Source: Homalodisca vitripennis
Taxonomy: Eukaryota > Arthropoda > Insecta > Hemiptera > Cicadellidae
Length of the DNA stretch: 64,000 nucleotides
Assembly: GCF_021130785.1 (NCBI RefSeq)
Contig: NC_060214.1
Span: 41,337,001-41,401,000 of the forward strand
Direction of reading: 5' to 3'
The position numbers were made by a program, and so were the translations under genes. Positions 12,728 to 24,677 of this stretch are shown here, in pieces. How positions within the stretch are numbered: position 1 is the stretch's first letter; each line of letters opens with the position of its first letter. Below the pieces are notes generated by a model. That model saw nothing but the letters and a program-made list of their open reading frames with translations. It was not told where the DNA came from and ran no database searches.

Positions 12728-13914
12728 AATTTATTCATATTATTTACAAAGTGGATGAAAAAAACCTCCAAATGTACAATTAGTAAAACTTTATACTAAT
12801 ATTCGGATAACATAGGTGGTATTTTTAAACAAAACAAAAAGTAGTAGCAACTTTTCTTGACATTTTTATTATTGAAAAATACTGATATCACTGCGTATTA
12901 TACATCTAAATAATGTTTAATACATGCAAATCTAACTCTAAACTTATGTCACTTACCTGTTTTTACACAAAACATGAAGTCAAAAGAAGCAATGATTTTG
13001 TTCAAATATTAAATCCAAGCTCACATGTTATTGTATCGGTTGAGTTAGTCTTTGTTATTACAGGTATGAACATAAATTGTTTTCTAATCTTGTTTGTTTA
13101 AGCTTTAGATTATCAAACTTTATTTTTCTGTAAATTTGTATATAAAATTTTCCCCGTTTATTTAACCTATAACGGATGAGTCTTTTAAAACACGAGTTTT
13201 ATCTTAGGTAGAAGTTAATATATTAAAAATAAAATTAGTGCGGGAGACGATGAAAGAGAGAGAAAGACAACATAAGCAGATAGTAACTCAAATGACAGTG
13301 ACGTTTTGCAGAAAATACAAAATATCACATCAAGTGTTGAAGCCGTTAAAAAAAGAGTTGGTAGTAGTTTTAGTAAAGAGTTGGTAATAGGTGGTAATAG
13401 TTGTTATTTAAAAAATTTCTTATATTTTACATAAAAATTAAAGTTGAACATATTTAAAGAAATATATAAAACAATTTCATAATCTCTAATCGCGTACTTA
13501 TATACTATACTAACAGCCACCAGTACACCAACACAAGAATATTTACAAATATCCATATTTATCGCCAGTAAATCGATAAATAAAAAGTGGTATAAAGTGA
13601 GTTTAGTTGTGTATTTATGTTAACTGATGACTATAATATCTTACACAAGTTTGCTGACTACGTAACTGCTATACATTTCTAACTTATTACATACAATTCT
13701 AATCCAGTTATGTTTACCAAATTGTATGATCATATTTAAGGTGTCATACATAAAGCTTTACAATCATTGCGCTTATATTACGTTGAAATTTAATACTAAT
13801 TTTTAAAGTCATGTGTAGTTGTATTGAATTTATATTACAATATAAGAAAAAGCAAAATTTTACCTTGCTAAGGATGAACAGTCGAAGTAACACATTTATC
13901 AAATATCCTACAAG
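12728..13914. other. AT-rich sequence, no gene recognised
   Basis: Ordinary AT-rich sequence returns here. The short frame at 12913-13101 has no recognisable motif. This stretch lies just left of the start of the segmental duplication (copy A) and has no clear counterpart left of copy B. Confidence 0.5.
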
Positions 13915-14379
13915 TTTACTAAAATTACTAATAGAAGAAGAGCCTGGATATGTCACGATCAATAAACAAGAGAGAAACTGTGTCAGGCTCTTAAATGAAT
14001 GCTGTGCTAAATTCAATGGTTATCCATGCAAAATAATCATAGAATGCACTAAAATATATGTAGAAAAAATTGTTTTTATAAAAAGTTTTAACATTCAAGA
14101 TGACATCATTCTCGCAGTATAATACCCCCTTATTCATTTAAATTTAAAAAAAAATATGGTAATAAAGGTTCTGGTGAATTTGAAAGAGTAATACCACGCA
14201 AGAGTGAAATTAAATATTGCTTTTAACATTAACTGTCCACTCTTTCCATTGTTATCCTTTTCATGATATCAGTAAAAGTTTTCTATGGTAAAAATGTTAT
14301 AAGCGCATTCAATTTCCGCTATCCATGAGACCAATATAAAAGTATTTGCTAATGCTCAGCCAAATCCCTTTGAGAGACG

Positions 14380-14510
14380 TGCACCATCACCAGACTCAGT
14401 TTTTGCGTTTAGAGAAAAAAATATTTATGCAGAATTTCAAGCCTATAGGTTAGTACGTTTTCGAGATGCGGACATATAGGCAGATAGACCGATAGAAATT
14501 GTAGCAATGT
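14380..14510 (+). repeat. Dispersed repeat-like segment (TTTCGAGA...GGACA type)
   Basis: The wording TTTCAAGCCTATAGG, then TTAGTACGTTTTCGAGA, then GCGGACATATAGGCAGATAG resembles a class of dispersed non-coding repeats common in arthropod genomes. The same block is at 32030-32150. A reversed relative with GTCCATCTGACTATCC-like sequence appears near 41830-41890, and a more distant one at 23930-24040. The family assignment is from memory of the pattern and is tentative. Confidence 0.35.
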
Positions 14511-15231
14511 CTAGTGTGTTACGTTTACTAATTATTATCCAAATGTAATTGCTCTATAATAATCCGATTACAATTTACTATTTTATAAAACTTTAAGCAT
14601 GCGTTTTGTATAAATATTCTATAAATGGCTCCTTTTCTTTTATTAACGTTGTTAATATTAGAGGGAGATATTTGTACGTAAGTTACACTGATTTATACGT
14701 CAACATTTACACATCAAAAGGCAATTTTAGATATATCGACTGTTATTTTAGCTGTATGACATTGTGTGGGGTTTAAATTTATAATGAGTACTTGGTATCA
14801 CTTAAAAACGTTTCAATTCTAGACGACATACTTAAAACTATAGCTCTGCTCCAAAAGGTTACTGATTACTGTATTAATATTATGAGAGTATGTGGTTTGT
14901 CTTAACCGTATTTTACTAAAACACCTGTTAATAACGCAGTATTATTGTTAATCTATATATATATCAATTGAACATCCACAGGTCATCTACGTAATACTAC
15001 TTTATTTATTTACGATAGTTTAATTTGTTATAATACATTGGTGATGTCTAAAAATATTGTTATGAAAAATTTATTTAGTATAGTTATTGTTGGCAGTAAG
15101 TAATTAATCAATTATATAATTAAACACATTACTTTGTAGATAGTATACTATAATCTAGATTATTCATAGATAAATTAGGTTTTAATTCAAACAAATTAAT
15201 ATAAGTCAGCTTTAAACCCAAAGCGTAACGG

Positions 15232-15291
15232 TTTCCGTCTTAGTCGAGCTTAGCCTCCAACACCAACCACAACTGACAGCAAGCCGTGTGA
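15232..15291 (+). promoter_or_regulatory. 60-bp perfectly conserved island between duplicate copies
   Basis: All 60 bases are identical to 32882-32941, while flanking sequence has many differences. It contains ACCAACCACAACTGACAG, which includes AACCACA, a match to the Runt/Runx consensus. The + strand third frame is open throughout, so a short coding or non-coding exon cannot be excluded. Homology between the copies is interrupted immediately to the right. I infer selective constraint or local gene conversion. Confidence 0.5.
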
Positions 15292-15385
15292 AATTATTAA
15301 TGTTCCTTATAGTGTGGTATTAATACTAAAAGGTTTAAGAAGATAACAGGATTAAGGACATTTGTGTTCGTTGTATACCAAAGAG

Positions 15386-15428
15386 ATAACACAACGTTTC
15401 GAGGATTGAAATTTATCCTCTTCGTCAG
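15386..15428 (-). other. Hammerhead-like core motif with conserved flank
   Basis: On the minus strand the order is CTGACGA (15428-15422), one A, a 6-bp stem GAGGAT/ATCCTC with an 8-base loop, then GAAACGTTGT. CGTTGT (minus strand) can also pair with ACAACG further along, near 15370. Copy B carries a decayed version at 48910-48945, where the first part reads CTCATGA. As at 781, there is one base too many between CUGANGA and the stem relative to a canonical hammerhead. It could be a retroelement (Penelope-like) remnant. I see no associated reverse transcriptase. Confidence 0.3.
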
Positions 15429-16081
15429 GTGTTCGGTAGATAGTTAGTATCTCACTTTCACCTGTGGTGGTGTGATTATGATTACCTTATTCGTAACTTG
15501 TGCTCTGGATTTGCATTCTGAGCAGTGAAAACGCCTGTGCTAGTTTTTAAGTATTTTTTGAGTAAATGAGTAAGAACTCTTTTCTTTCCCTTCCCTTCTT
15601 TTCTTCTTTCTGTGTTTTTTGTGTTTGTGTAATTATACCTCCCCAACTGACGCATTACACAGATTCCAATTTTAGAAACCTTTAATTTATAACTTTAGTA
15701 ACATAAAAGATGGCTAATGTCCTGTTGTGATTAGGTACTTATACTGTTTATAGATTACCAGAGCAGTTATCGTCCAACCGTACATCTTGTACGAGTATGA
15801 GGATGGTGAATTACCTGATATTCCGGTAGCCAACGTCTTTTTACTCCCTTCCAACCTACACTTACCTACAATTATGTATTTCTCAGTTTGTTTTAGTTCA
15901 TTTAATAGACACTAACTCATGTGCAATATGAGTCCACAGGTAAATGTCAGAAATCCGCAATGTATCAACTATATAAGCACTCACATTGTTAACGTATTTA
16001 TCCTAGTTAGAAATACCCATCAACAAATTAAATACCAATTTGATGATTAAACCCATTGCTGTTATATTACACATGAATCTG

Positions 16082-16210
16082 ATTATAATAATGTTGGCAA
16101 TACAGCTGAGTTTTGTACGCAAGTCGTCAGCTGTCAGTGACAATATCGGAATTGTGATTGGAGTCAGCCCTGACAGTCAACAGTATGCTCATGTTTCACA
16201 TTGATTTTCT
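16082..16210 (+). promoter_or_regulatory. Conserved island shared with 49739-49870
   Basis: Sequence around GCTGTCAGTGACAA, ATTGTGATTGGAGTCAGCCC and TGACAGTCAACA is nearly identical in both copies and stands out from diverged flanks. GTCAGTGAC and the TGTCA/TGACA words recur in opposite orientations, giving weak dyad symmetry. No frame is well conserved, so a cis-regulatory or RNA role is more likely than coding. The function is unknown. Confidence 0.4.
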
Positions 16211-16724
16211 GTTTCATTGTAGTTCGAAATTGTCTATGCACGTACATTTTACTTATGATGAAAAATGTTAAAATTACATTATTAGTGGTTAGTTACTAGT
16301 AGTTTTATTTTCTTTTGTAACCAAAGGTCAATACTCTATAAACTAAAAAAAAAACACTTTTATTTGAATAACACAATTTTAAAATGGTGACACGTGTATT
16401 TAAAGAAAGTCGAACAATCAAAAGACACATAAAAACGTCAAAGAATATGTTGAATTCATATAAATCACAAATATTGTTAAATATTTCATTCATTGAGTAG
16501 CTCGTTTGTATAAACTTGTTCGGAGTGATACATAGTTTGAAAATCGGAATGATTTTCATCAGGAAACATGACATTATTAAAAGTGAAATATGTACTTACA
16601 ATAACAAAAATAAACCTTATAAAAAATAATTTTCTTACAAAAATTACGTTTATAGACCATTTGACGATTTACAAACGATTGGAGAATACAGTTTAATCAA
16701 CGAGTTTGAAGGTTTAATTATATA

Positions 16725-17700
16725 TAGTGAGATATACAAGGCTATCTGTTCATAAAGTTGGTTAGAATTTTCCTACAGAACTATACTTGTACGCAACAAA
16801 GAATAGTCTAATGTTTTATATGAATTATATTACTTCAAATATATTTAAAATTAATTCTATACAAAATATTATATTTTCACTAGTTAGTTTTAAAGAAGGA
16901 TTTTATGTATTGTGGAAAAATTAATCGTTTCTTTATAATTTTAATTTACATTAATATTCGTAAGGATATTTTTACGGTATTGCATTAATTAAATAATTAG
17001 AAATTTAATTCGCATGTAAATCTTCTTCACTAATCGTTTAATTATACATTATGGTTTACCTACTCTTATAACAAGAATACCTCATATGAAATTTGTATCG
17101 TATCTTTATGAAAGTAAAAATTTGTAATATTTTTTTGAACTTTCTCAACTCACCCTAAAAAATAAACATAATGTTAATATTGTAGAAATCTACAATCAAA
17201 CGTAGACGGTTAAAGTATTTATGCTGCAAAATGTAAAATAATTTTAATTCTGTATAATTTATAACCTTGGATATTTATTATTTTTTATGCCTCACCTTTC
17301 TTTGCCTTATTAGTATTGGTATTACTGAAGGGTTTCCCGTACAGGTTGTAAACCTATCACTAACCAATCGCACTCTAGGAGAGTTGAAAAATTGAATGTC
17401 TAAAAGACCACTGAAGAACGTAAGCAACTGATTTCTAAGGATATGCGTCGCAATACAGGAATAAATCTAGAGAACTAGATGAAGGGGGCTTTTGAAAAAG
17501 GTGGATTTGGACAATCATAGAACACTACGTAGGTACCAGGTTGATGCAGCCTCTGTGAGGTGGGACCTGAAACGGTATTACATGATCTTGCTCACGCGAA
17601 ACAGCCTGTTGTAAAAGGTTAAGAGTTAACTAACCGGCAACAAACAAGTGACGATAAATCGACGAAATCCGACAATCTTGCGGCAGAAGTCCGAATAATA
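16725..17700 (+). repeat. Segmental duplication, copy A part 3
   Basis: This segment pairs with copy B in pieces: 51118-51228, 52190-52285 and 52922-53640. The strongest block is CACCTTTCTTTGCCTTATTAG (17293), which pairs with 53261. In copy B the pieces are separated by inserted repeats, so copy A here represents the uninterrupted arrangement. No gene was recognised. Confidence 0.8.
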
Positions 17701-17887
17701 TACATTCAGACGAATTAAAAATTTCCAAATGAATTTTGAAATTATAAATATACTTTAATTTTTATTCCTAACTATCGTACGTTAATATGGAACTTACATG
17801 AGTTAACATATGTTTCTTCATAATAAATAAAATGAGCATAACGTTAAGTTGTATCAAGAATCTATCTATAAGATTAAGTTTAAATCA

Positions 17888-17983
17888 GTGAATTCCTAAA
17901 CCTGAGAGTGCACTGAATAAAACATCGGTCTGTCAGTCCTGTGAGACAACCTGGTGCTCGCTCTAGAGTCAGCAGTAATGTTA
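17888..17983 (+). promoter_or_regulatory. Conserved island shared with 57587-57683
   Basis: GTGAATTCCTAAAC, GAGAGTGCACTGAATAAAAC, CAGTCCTGTGAGACAAC and GTCAGCAGTAATG are almost unchanged between copies across nearly 100 bases. The motifs suggest constrained non-coding DNA. Frames are not consistently open. The function is unknown. Confidence 0.4.
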
Positions 17984-20900
17984 CCTGCAATGCTGAATTT
18001 CTTGAACACATGTGCAATTTAATGTTAATGTCACGTAAAATAAGCGCAATCTTTATTATATTGACAATGATGCATATTCCCTCATATACATAGTTAAAGT
18101 ACAAAATAAGATTATAGTATAGAGGTGTTATAACGTAAATTGAGCCACATAGAAAAGGTAAAAATAAGTCATGAATAAAGAAGGATTCGTCCAATTACTT
18201 TGTAGACCAGTTAATTCTGTGTACATGGCAATAACTTGAATTCGGTGACTCCCTTGCGTATATTATACATAATATATGTTAGTTTCTCAACTCAACGAAT
18301 AAAAAAAGAAATATAGAACACAATCCTGAATATAAATTAATTATCTATTCAAATAAGTGCAATAATATATGTTGCTTATAATTGACTTTATTTTATTTAC
18401 ATTTAAAATTATTAACAATATTGATTCATTATATTATTCAAGAAAATAGTTTCATTTTAACTATGAAATATTCCTTTAAATGCAGACAAATACTGTTCGC
18501 TTTATACTCACGGATATTTCCAAATATTATAAAAATAACCTCGTTTTTAAATCATTTATTTATAAATAAATAACATCCAAAATATAGCCATCTAATAGTA
18601 AGTGATAATTTAAAACCATTTTTTTAACCATGACTATTCACATAAATGGACTCGCTACTAAATTATTAACAGTCTAATCTTACTTAAATGTTGTCCTACA
18701 AAATATATTAAACAAACTAATGATTTTCAAAGATTATTACTGATCACTTTTAAGAACAATTTATAAGTACAATTTAATTTAAATTTCTAAAATATCGCCT
18801 GTCTTCTTTTTCAAATTAACACATTATTTTTACTTCCGTGAATAATTACTTCACATAACAATAATGTTTCGGAAATATATACAGTTTGAATGGTAACATA
18901 ATCTTAATTTGTATATAACAAAATTGAGGCACTACTTAATCTTCCATTCTATTTTGGAAATCAAAACCTCAGGGCCAGTAAAAAAGTTTCTAAACTAAAT
19001 TTGAAGAAATTTACTCAAACTTTTTCCAATACATTGAAGATAGTTAGTAGTATATAATAATATTTTCCATGTATGTTTTCTACTATAGGTAAATGTGAGG
19101 TTGTGTTACGCCACGTATCGACTACAGTCCCGTTATCAGGTCTCGTTTGTGGATAGGAATTAAATGTGATATTAGCAATAGCATCTATAAAACAAAAATT
19201 ACACAATAAACTCCTTAAAACTGCTACACCCCGCTCTTTGTAATAAGCTTCGCTGAGGTTGCTTGTAAAATTTCAAGTCTCTTGATTATTTGTTCTTTAG
19301 ATGTACTGTAGATAGACAGACTGAGAACAGCCAGATATAATTATTTCACTAGAACACAAAATAAAAACTGCACCATTCTAGTTATTGTTAGAGTTTCAAT
19401 TACGCTCAGCCATCACCCATCAGAACCAAGCACCCTTAGAACATGTTATAGAAACCAATTCTTGTAGATTCAGTAAGCTTATGCTATGCAACAAAACCCC
19501 ATAATGAGGTAGGCTATTTATATAAAATTCGCCCCGTTTTCTCGAATATTTTGTGGATGGTTTTGTATTTAATTTCTTGATTGGTATTTTATACTTTCTC
19601 TACAAATGTGGCGCCCTGTGGCTAATTTGATAAAATTTTAAAATCGAAAGTTAATAGTTTTTAAAGCAATGCATTCAAAAAAAGCAAAACAGTTAACAAA
19701 AGAGTAGCCAGGGGTATGGGTGGCCCTGTGAGAGTATAGCAGTGATCGCTTGAAGATAAAAGAAGATAAAAGAAATATTTTTATAGCAGTAGTGAAGATA
19801 TTAATACATACTGCGACTGTTTCCCATGACAGCAGATTACGTCACCCCCCCCCTAGTATGCCACTCTCAACTGCCTGCTTTTGCATATGGATTAGAGTTA
19901 AAACAGAAAACTCTGACTGCGCCATGTGTTCATTGTGTTAACTTAGTCTGTTATTGTTGTTTACCATTTATTCTACAACAATGCACATTGTTTTTATACA
20001 TAAATAAACATTAATATGCACTTGAAATTGTTTACTTGCACACTGGTTGTTTACCTCCATTCAACTTTTATAAGGAATTTAAAAACCAAATTTTATTTTC
20101 AAAAAAATGCAGATCAATCAAATTGTTTCTCCCGATGCTATGGAACAAACTAAATGATTTTTTTGGCAGTATAATATCAGGAATTTTCTTAGTGGCAGTA
20201 AGAAAAGAAAATTTTATGTAAACTCATCATTATAAAAGTGCTTAAAATCCCTTACTTAGAGTGAAAATTTAAATCCCATAACATTATTTAATTTATGCCT
20301 CTCTCTAAATTTCATAATGTTTAGAGTTAAAAGTTAAGGTTATTTTTAACATTTCTAAGACCAAGATTTATTGCAGTTTAATAACTTCTACAAACAATAA
20401 GTTTATTTCAAAACTGAAAATATTATTAAGAAAAATATATCTATTAATAGAAGTTCGTATGGTGCAGATAAGAATTGTAAGTCGTGTGCAAAATGTTCTT
20501 TAAAATTTTAGTGAAATTTCTAAGAAAAAATCGTCGAATATATATGAGAGGAAATATCAACGTGTCTTTCCACTCGCAAGTGTACGTTGAAAACAATGCT
20601 TATAAATATAATACTTGAAACGAATATAATTAACTTAAGTATCTGTAATACATAAAAATAGTACTTGTGTGTTTCTTTAAATTAGAGTGTATATTTTACA
20701 TTTTATGCATTGAATTTATTCGAGTGAAAATCCTTCACTAAAAAACTCTTACTACAAAAATATGTTGTTCTTTAACCGGAATTCTAAAGAAGACAAGATG
20801 TAGCAGTAGATATTTAATCGAGTTATTAGTTATTTCAAAACTACAAAAAATATTTCTTAAACTAATCTATACTGTTTGTTGAAGTCCATTATTAAATTAG

Positions 20901-22126
20901 ATTTTCATAAAAGCCCACTAATGTTGTAAATTTTCTAAACAATCCCGTAAAAGTGTATGAATAATACACCAACTTGTCACTGTCAGTTACTGTACGTATA
21001 CCCACTTCATACTGAGTAATAACAAATTCTATGCTAGCGAAAAATTTCCAAGCTTGTAATATCTAATGTTTCGTTATATATATACAAATTGTAAACGGCC
21101 AGATTGAAATTCTACCACAACTCAAAAGATAAGTGGAAATGAAAATTGCGCTGAGTCAAACACTCCGGCAAATTCATACGCTATGTCGGTATACCGAAGG
21201 ATGTGACAGCTAGTTATTCATTGGTATTCGTTAAAGCTTCCCTGGTATAAAGCTTGTGAAACGTCCCTTTAAATTTAGAATTTTCTAAAAGTTGATGTGG
21301 GGTAAATATCACAAATTAGTTTAGAGTAATACACATACCAAATACACTAGAACCCCACTTTCTCTGAAGGTCCAATAAAACTTAGTATTAGTAGTATATA
21401 TCAATAGTCTTTCCTAGATACCAATTAAGCGGGTCTAGTAAAAATTAATTAGTAACACATACAAAATACCACTATAATATACGTATGTGTATATATATTA
21501 CTAGTATTATATATATTATCATTTCTAGTATATAAATTTAATTTTTTATCCAATAAAAACTACTATCAATTAGTATGTATTATACATATATTGTAGTAAA
21601 ATAAAGTGTGAACGTAAATTTTTCTAATTATTTCATAAAAAGCCATTATATAGATAATAAATGGTTATGCGTTTTAAAATCAAACGAATACTAAGGGTTA
21701 ACTAGATTAAATTTAGCATGAATATCTATTTTACGCATGTATAATTTTCTATAACAAAGTTTTTTTTTTTTAAATTAATATTTGTATTGGTAAGCTACAT
21801 AGCTTGTCTATAATTTATAAATGAAATTAAAAAAATCAATTATTTGTTATTTGACAAACACTTTTATTTAATTGTGCTAAAATACAAAAAATTCAAAACT
21901 TAATTAACCGTTCTATTTTGTACAAATATAACTGAACCTATACAGGTGGCTCGCAGACTATATTGAGGCAGATGGTTCATTAATAAATATCAATCGGGTT
22001 GTGGAAAAAATTAGGCAATTATATAATAATTATTGTTACTATCGTAATGTTTATATCGTTTACACGTTTAAAAATAATTACGTGTGAAAGAGGCACAAAG
22101 TCAATAAATAAAACAACACAAAACGT

Positions 22127-22200
22127 TCCCAATTAGCGAAGAGCTCTAGAGCTTTATAATGGAAGTGGCGCTGGCGTGTCAAAGTAAACAGTGACGCCTG
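22127..22200 (+). promoter_or_regulatory. Conserved island shared with 61847-61922
   Basis: AAAACGTTCCCA, AGCTCT.GAGCTTTATAATGG and GTGGCGCTGG are shared by both copies. AGAGCTCTAGAGCT is nearly palindromic in copy A. I see constrained non-coding DNA and no recognisable gene. Confidence 0.35.
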
Positions 22201-23626
22201 TTATATGCATTTATAAAATAATAGATCCTGCGAAAAACACACGTCCTTTTCTGTATCGATAAGAATCATCCTTTGAGTCAGATTATAATGGGCATTTATG
22301 TGCTTATGTCGATAATTCATTAATTATCTAGTACTGCTAAACTTTTATAGGCCGTTCCGGTTGATATCTTTTACAATATCATGGCTATTATAGATAATTT
22401 ATTATGTTTTCAGATTACAGGTTTATTTTATGGTGCTCAATTTATTGACAGTTTTCACTATATAGGGATTTTAAATCATTCATACAGAGTAACTAATTGA
22501 AAATTTTTCAAATTAACTGATTTTCCAACAGATTTCCGCGTAGATTACACACACCTACATGAAAATATAGTTGTATAAGAAACAAAGTGTGTAAATATAT
22601 TATTACATTTATAGTAGTATGTCCGTAACAATAGTGAAACTACGTTTTTGGTGATTATTATATTGGAAAGTTCAGATTATTTTAAGTAAGTTTAAAAGCG
22701 AAAACGCGTATTTTAACTTATTGCCGTTTTAAGGTTTTAAGGGGCTCTCTCAGTGAGCGGAAATTATTGGGATTTCACTTTATGATTTATTATTGTACTA
22801 TATAAAGTAGTTATATTGTACTCTGTGACATTAGTAAACTAAAGAAGCAAAACTGTAATTTTTGACACGAATAATTCATACTAAAGATTCATAAGGATTC
22901 CATTGCCGCATCTAAGTTTTTTTTAATTTTTTGACTCATTCATTTTGGTATAATTTTTCCTACGGAGCATACATTGATAAACCCATCAAATATTTATTTT
23001 TGCAATACACAATACAGCTGAAATTCATCGTTATCTTGAATAATAAATACACTGTATATTATTAGTAAAATTTATATTGTGTATAAGTGAATGATTAAAT
23101 TGACCAGATATTTTACTGATATGGCGTATATTTATTTTTTGATACTACTTTTTTATCCTTTTTTAACTTTAATAATTTTTTTACTTTTTTGTGAATTAAC
23201 TTTTCTGTTCTCTGTATGAGGCTATAATTAAATAAAGTAATAGGCTTATGAATTAATATATTTTGCATATACTAAGCAAACTTCCATTATATAAAATACA
23301 AGGATACATGCATTATAACAATTAAATGTCAAAAACAGCGAGACGTGAAAACTTTTCAAAAAATATTTAACATGTAAGTTATTTACTTTGTGCCACTAAT
23401 TAGATTAGAAGGTGGAATATTACAGCATCAAGTTAATGAAAGATATTGGTTGCATTATGTGGAATTAACAGCATTTTATAAATTCTATGATAACTTCTAG
23501 ATGTGTTTATGAATATTTTTCGTAATAATAAGTATTGTTTATAAAATACTTAATGTTCCTACTTTTACATTTACATTTCTCAAATTTTGCACTTCATTAA
23601 CATGATAAAATAAAAAATATTTATTT

Positions 23627-23695
23627 TTAGACTTGTTGGTTGTTTAAACCCTACGAGACATGTCACTAGCTCCAAACTGACACTACCAGAGAAGG
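23627..23695 (+). other. Exon-like segment with conserved AG and GTAAGT borders
   Basis: TTTATTTTTAG ends just before this segment and GTAAGTCTTG follows it, a textbook 3' splice site and 5' splice site about 68 bases apart. The copy at 63204-63272 has the same borders (TTATTTTTAG and GTAAGTCTTG). One frame (skipping one base) is open in both, and other frames contain stops. The two open frames differ mostly by amino-acid-changing substitutions, so a non-coding or 5'UTR exon is as likely as a coding one. I do not recognise the peptide. Confidence 0.35.
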
Positions 23696-23825
23696 TAAGT
23701 CTTGTCACCTGTCACGTGATTAGTGGGTGAGATGAGGTTAGAGTTGAGAACAAACTTAGCTAATATACCTTGACAGGTGGTGGTGGTAAGTTATAATTTA
23801 ATTAGTGTATGACAAATAAAAAAGC
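23696..23825 (+). promoter_or_regulatory. E-box-rich conserved block shared with 63273-63390
   Basis: This is the best-preserved long stretch between the copies. It contains CACCTG followed three bases later by CACGTG (23706-23720), then ACAGGTGGTGGTGG near 23774. CACCTG/CAGGTG and CACGTG are E-boxes bound by bHLH and Snail-type factors in animals. Placement directly after the GTAAGT suggests an intronic enhancer or promoter. This is inference: only the motifs and the conservation are seen. Confidence 0.45.
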
Positions 23826-24252
23826 ACTCTCTGGAAGATGCTTACAAACAATGTTGTTAAGTAACAAGTTGCGGCAATTTTCATACACTTGTTTGTACTA
23901 TTTGTACTACTTAAATAATTATTTATTATGGACCCGACAGCGCTTTTTTTAAATCGTGTTGAGGTCAGTACGTCTATCTGTGCGATAACTCTTTATAGAA
24001 ATTACCTCAAGATTTAGACTTGGTACATATATTTTAAAACATTTGCTATATGGAAAAATTTTAATGTAATTAATAAATAATGACGGGGGAAATTATTTAA
24101 GAAAATAATTTATAATATGCTTAGGTTTGTCAAAACATAATAGATATTAAAAATTTCATTGTTTAAGAAAGGGTCCACGAAGGTAGGAATGTACAAAAAG
24201 ACAAAACTTTGATAACAGGTTACAACAAGGGTTGAACAGTTGACAATTAATT

Positions 24253-24411
24253 TGTCAATTTTTGTGATTAGAGAGTCAGAGGCCAATCAACGGCGTTGGT
24301 GATGAGTTGATTTGGGGCAGTGAAGGCTTCATTTGGCGTGTATTCAGCGGTTTTTATTTGTGGTGCTCCCTGTTGTTCTTTTGATACAAATCTGCGAGGG
24401 ATAATGCGTAA
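24253..24411 (+). promoter_or_regulatory. Candidate promoter or first exon with CCAAT box
   Basis: GAGAGTCAGAGGCCAATCAA and GGCGTTGGTGATGAGTTGATTTGG are shared almost exactly with 63848-63897, followed by a second shared block TTTTATTTGTGGT. A CCAAT box lies at 24281-24285 and ATGCGTAAGTAG, a plausible 5' splice site, lies at 24404-24415. The arrangement fits a promoter and short first exon duplicated in both copies, with downstream exons outside or not recognised. There is no TATA box at a convincing distance. Confidence 0.3.
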
Positions 24412-24628
24412 GTAGAAAATCTATAGTCCAAATGTGAACTTTGTTGAAAAATAATGTTAGCTCTCTTTTGCAGTGAATATTGTGTTATATTTATTCAAAT
24501 TAAATTAAGAAAATTAAGAGATAAAAAATGTATTAATATAAGTTCGTACGAGAGCACAAGTTGTTCCAACATTTATTCGAGTACAGTTCTAATTATAATA
24601 TTTTTAATGTTATTTGCAATAGAAAATG

Positions 24629-24674
<46 letters not shown>
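24629..24674 (+). repeat. (TA)n microsatellite, ~46 bp
   Basis: A perfect alternating AT tract of about 23 repeats. Confidence 0.95.

Positions 24675-24677
<3 letters not shown>

Larger units (their letters stand above)
13915..15291 (+). repeat. Segmental duplication, copy A part 1 (pairs with 31540-32941)
   Basis: The segment aligns colinearly and in the same orientation with 31540-32941 at an offset of about 17.63-17.65 kb. Anchors include GAAGAGCCTGGATATGTC (13932 and 31560), CTAATGCTCAGCCAAATCCC (about 14350 and 31992), and a perfect 60-bp match at the right end (15232-15291 and 32882-32941). The copies show many substitutions and small indels, so the duplication is not recent. The 103-codon frame at 13811-14122 is partly shared by copy B but does not behave as coding: differences in the shared part all change amino acids. 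Confidence 0.9.
15320..16724 (+). repeat. Segmental duplication, copy A part 2 (pairs with 48855-50596)
   Basis: Colinearity with copy B resumes at AAAAGGTTTAAGAAGATAAC (15325), which pairs with about 48860. It continues through TTTCACCTGTGGTGGTGTG, the island at 16082-16210, and TTTGTATAAACTTG. It stops at CGAGTTTGAAG (about 16705), where copy B carries a LINE tail. The short frames here are not preserved between copies. Confidence 0.85.
17701..24411 (+). repeat. Segmental duplication, copy A part 4 (pairs with about 57440-64000)
   Basis: Colinearity continues through AGAGTGCACTGAATAAAACA (17903; copy B 57607), AGATGTACTGTAGATAGACA (19300; 58993), AAAACGTTCCCA (22127; 61847), CCTGTCACGTGATTAGTGGG (23708; 63285) and CAGAGGCCAATCAA (24276; 63856). 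Both copies are AT-rich, with islands of high conservation in diverged DNA. Open frames in the two copies (for example 19015-19206 on - against 58645-58863 on +) lie on opposite strands in homologous positions, which argues against coding. Confidence 0.88.

Noticed and set aside
12565..12771. Glycine-rich 68-codon frame on the minus strand
   Set aside because: It is only the translation of the interrupted poly-C tract.
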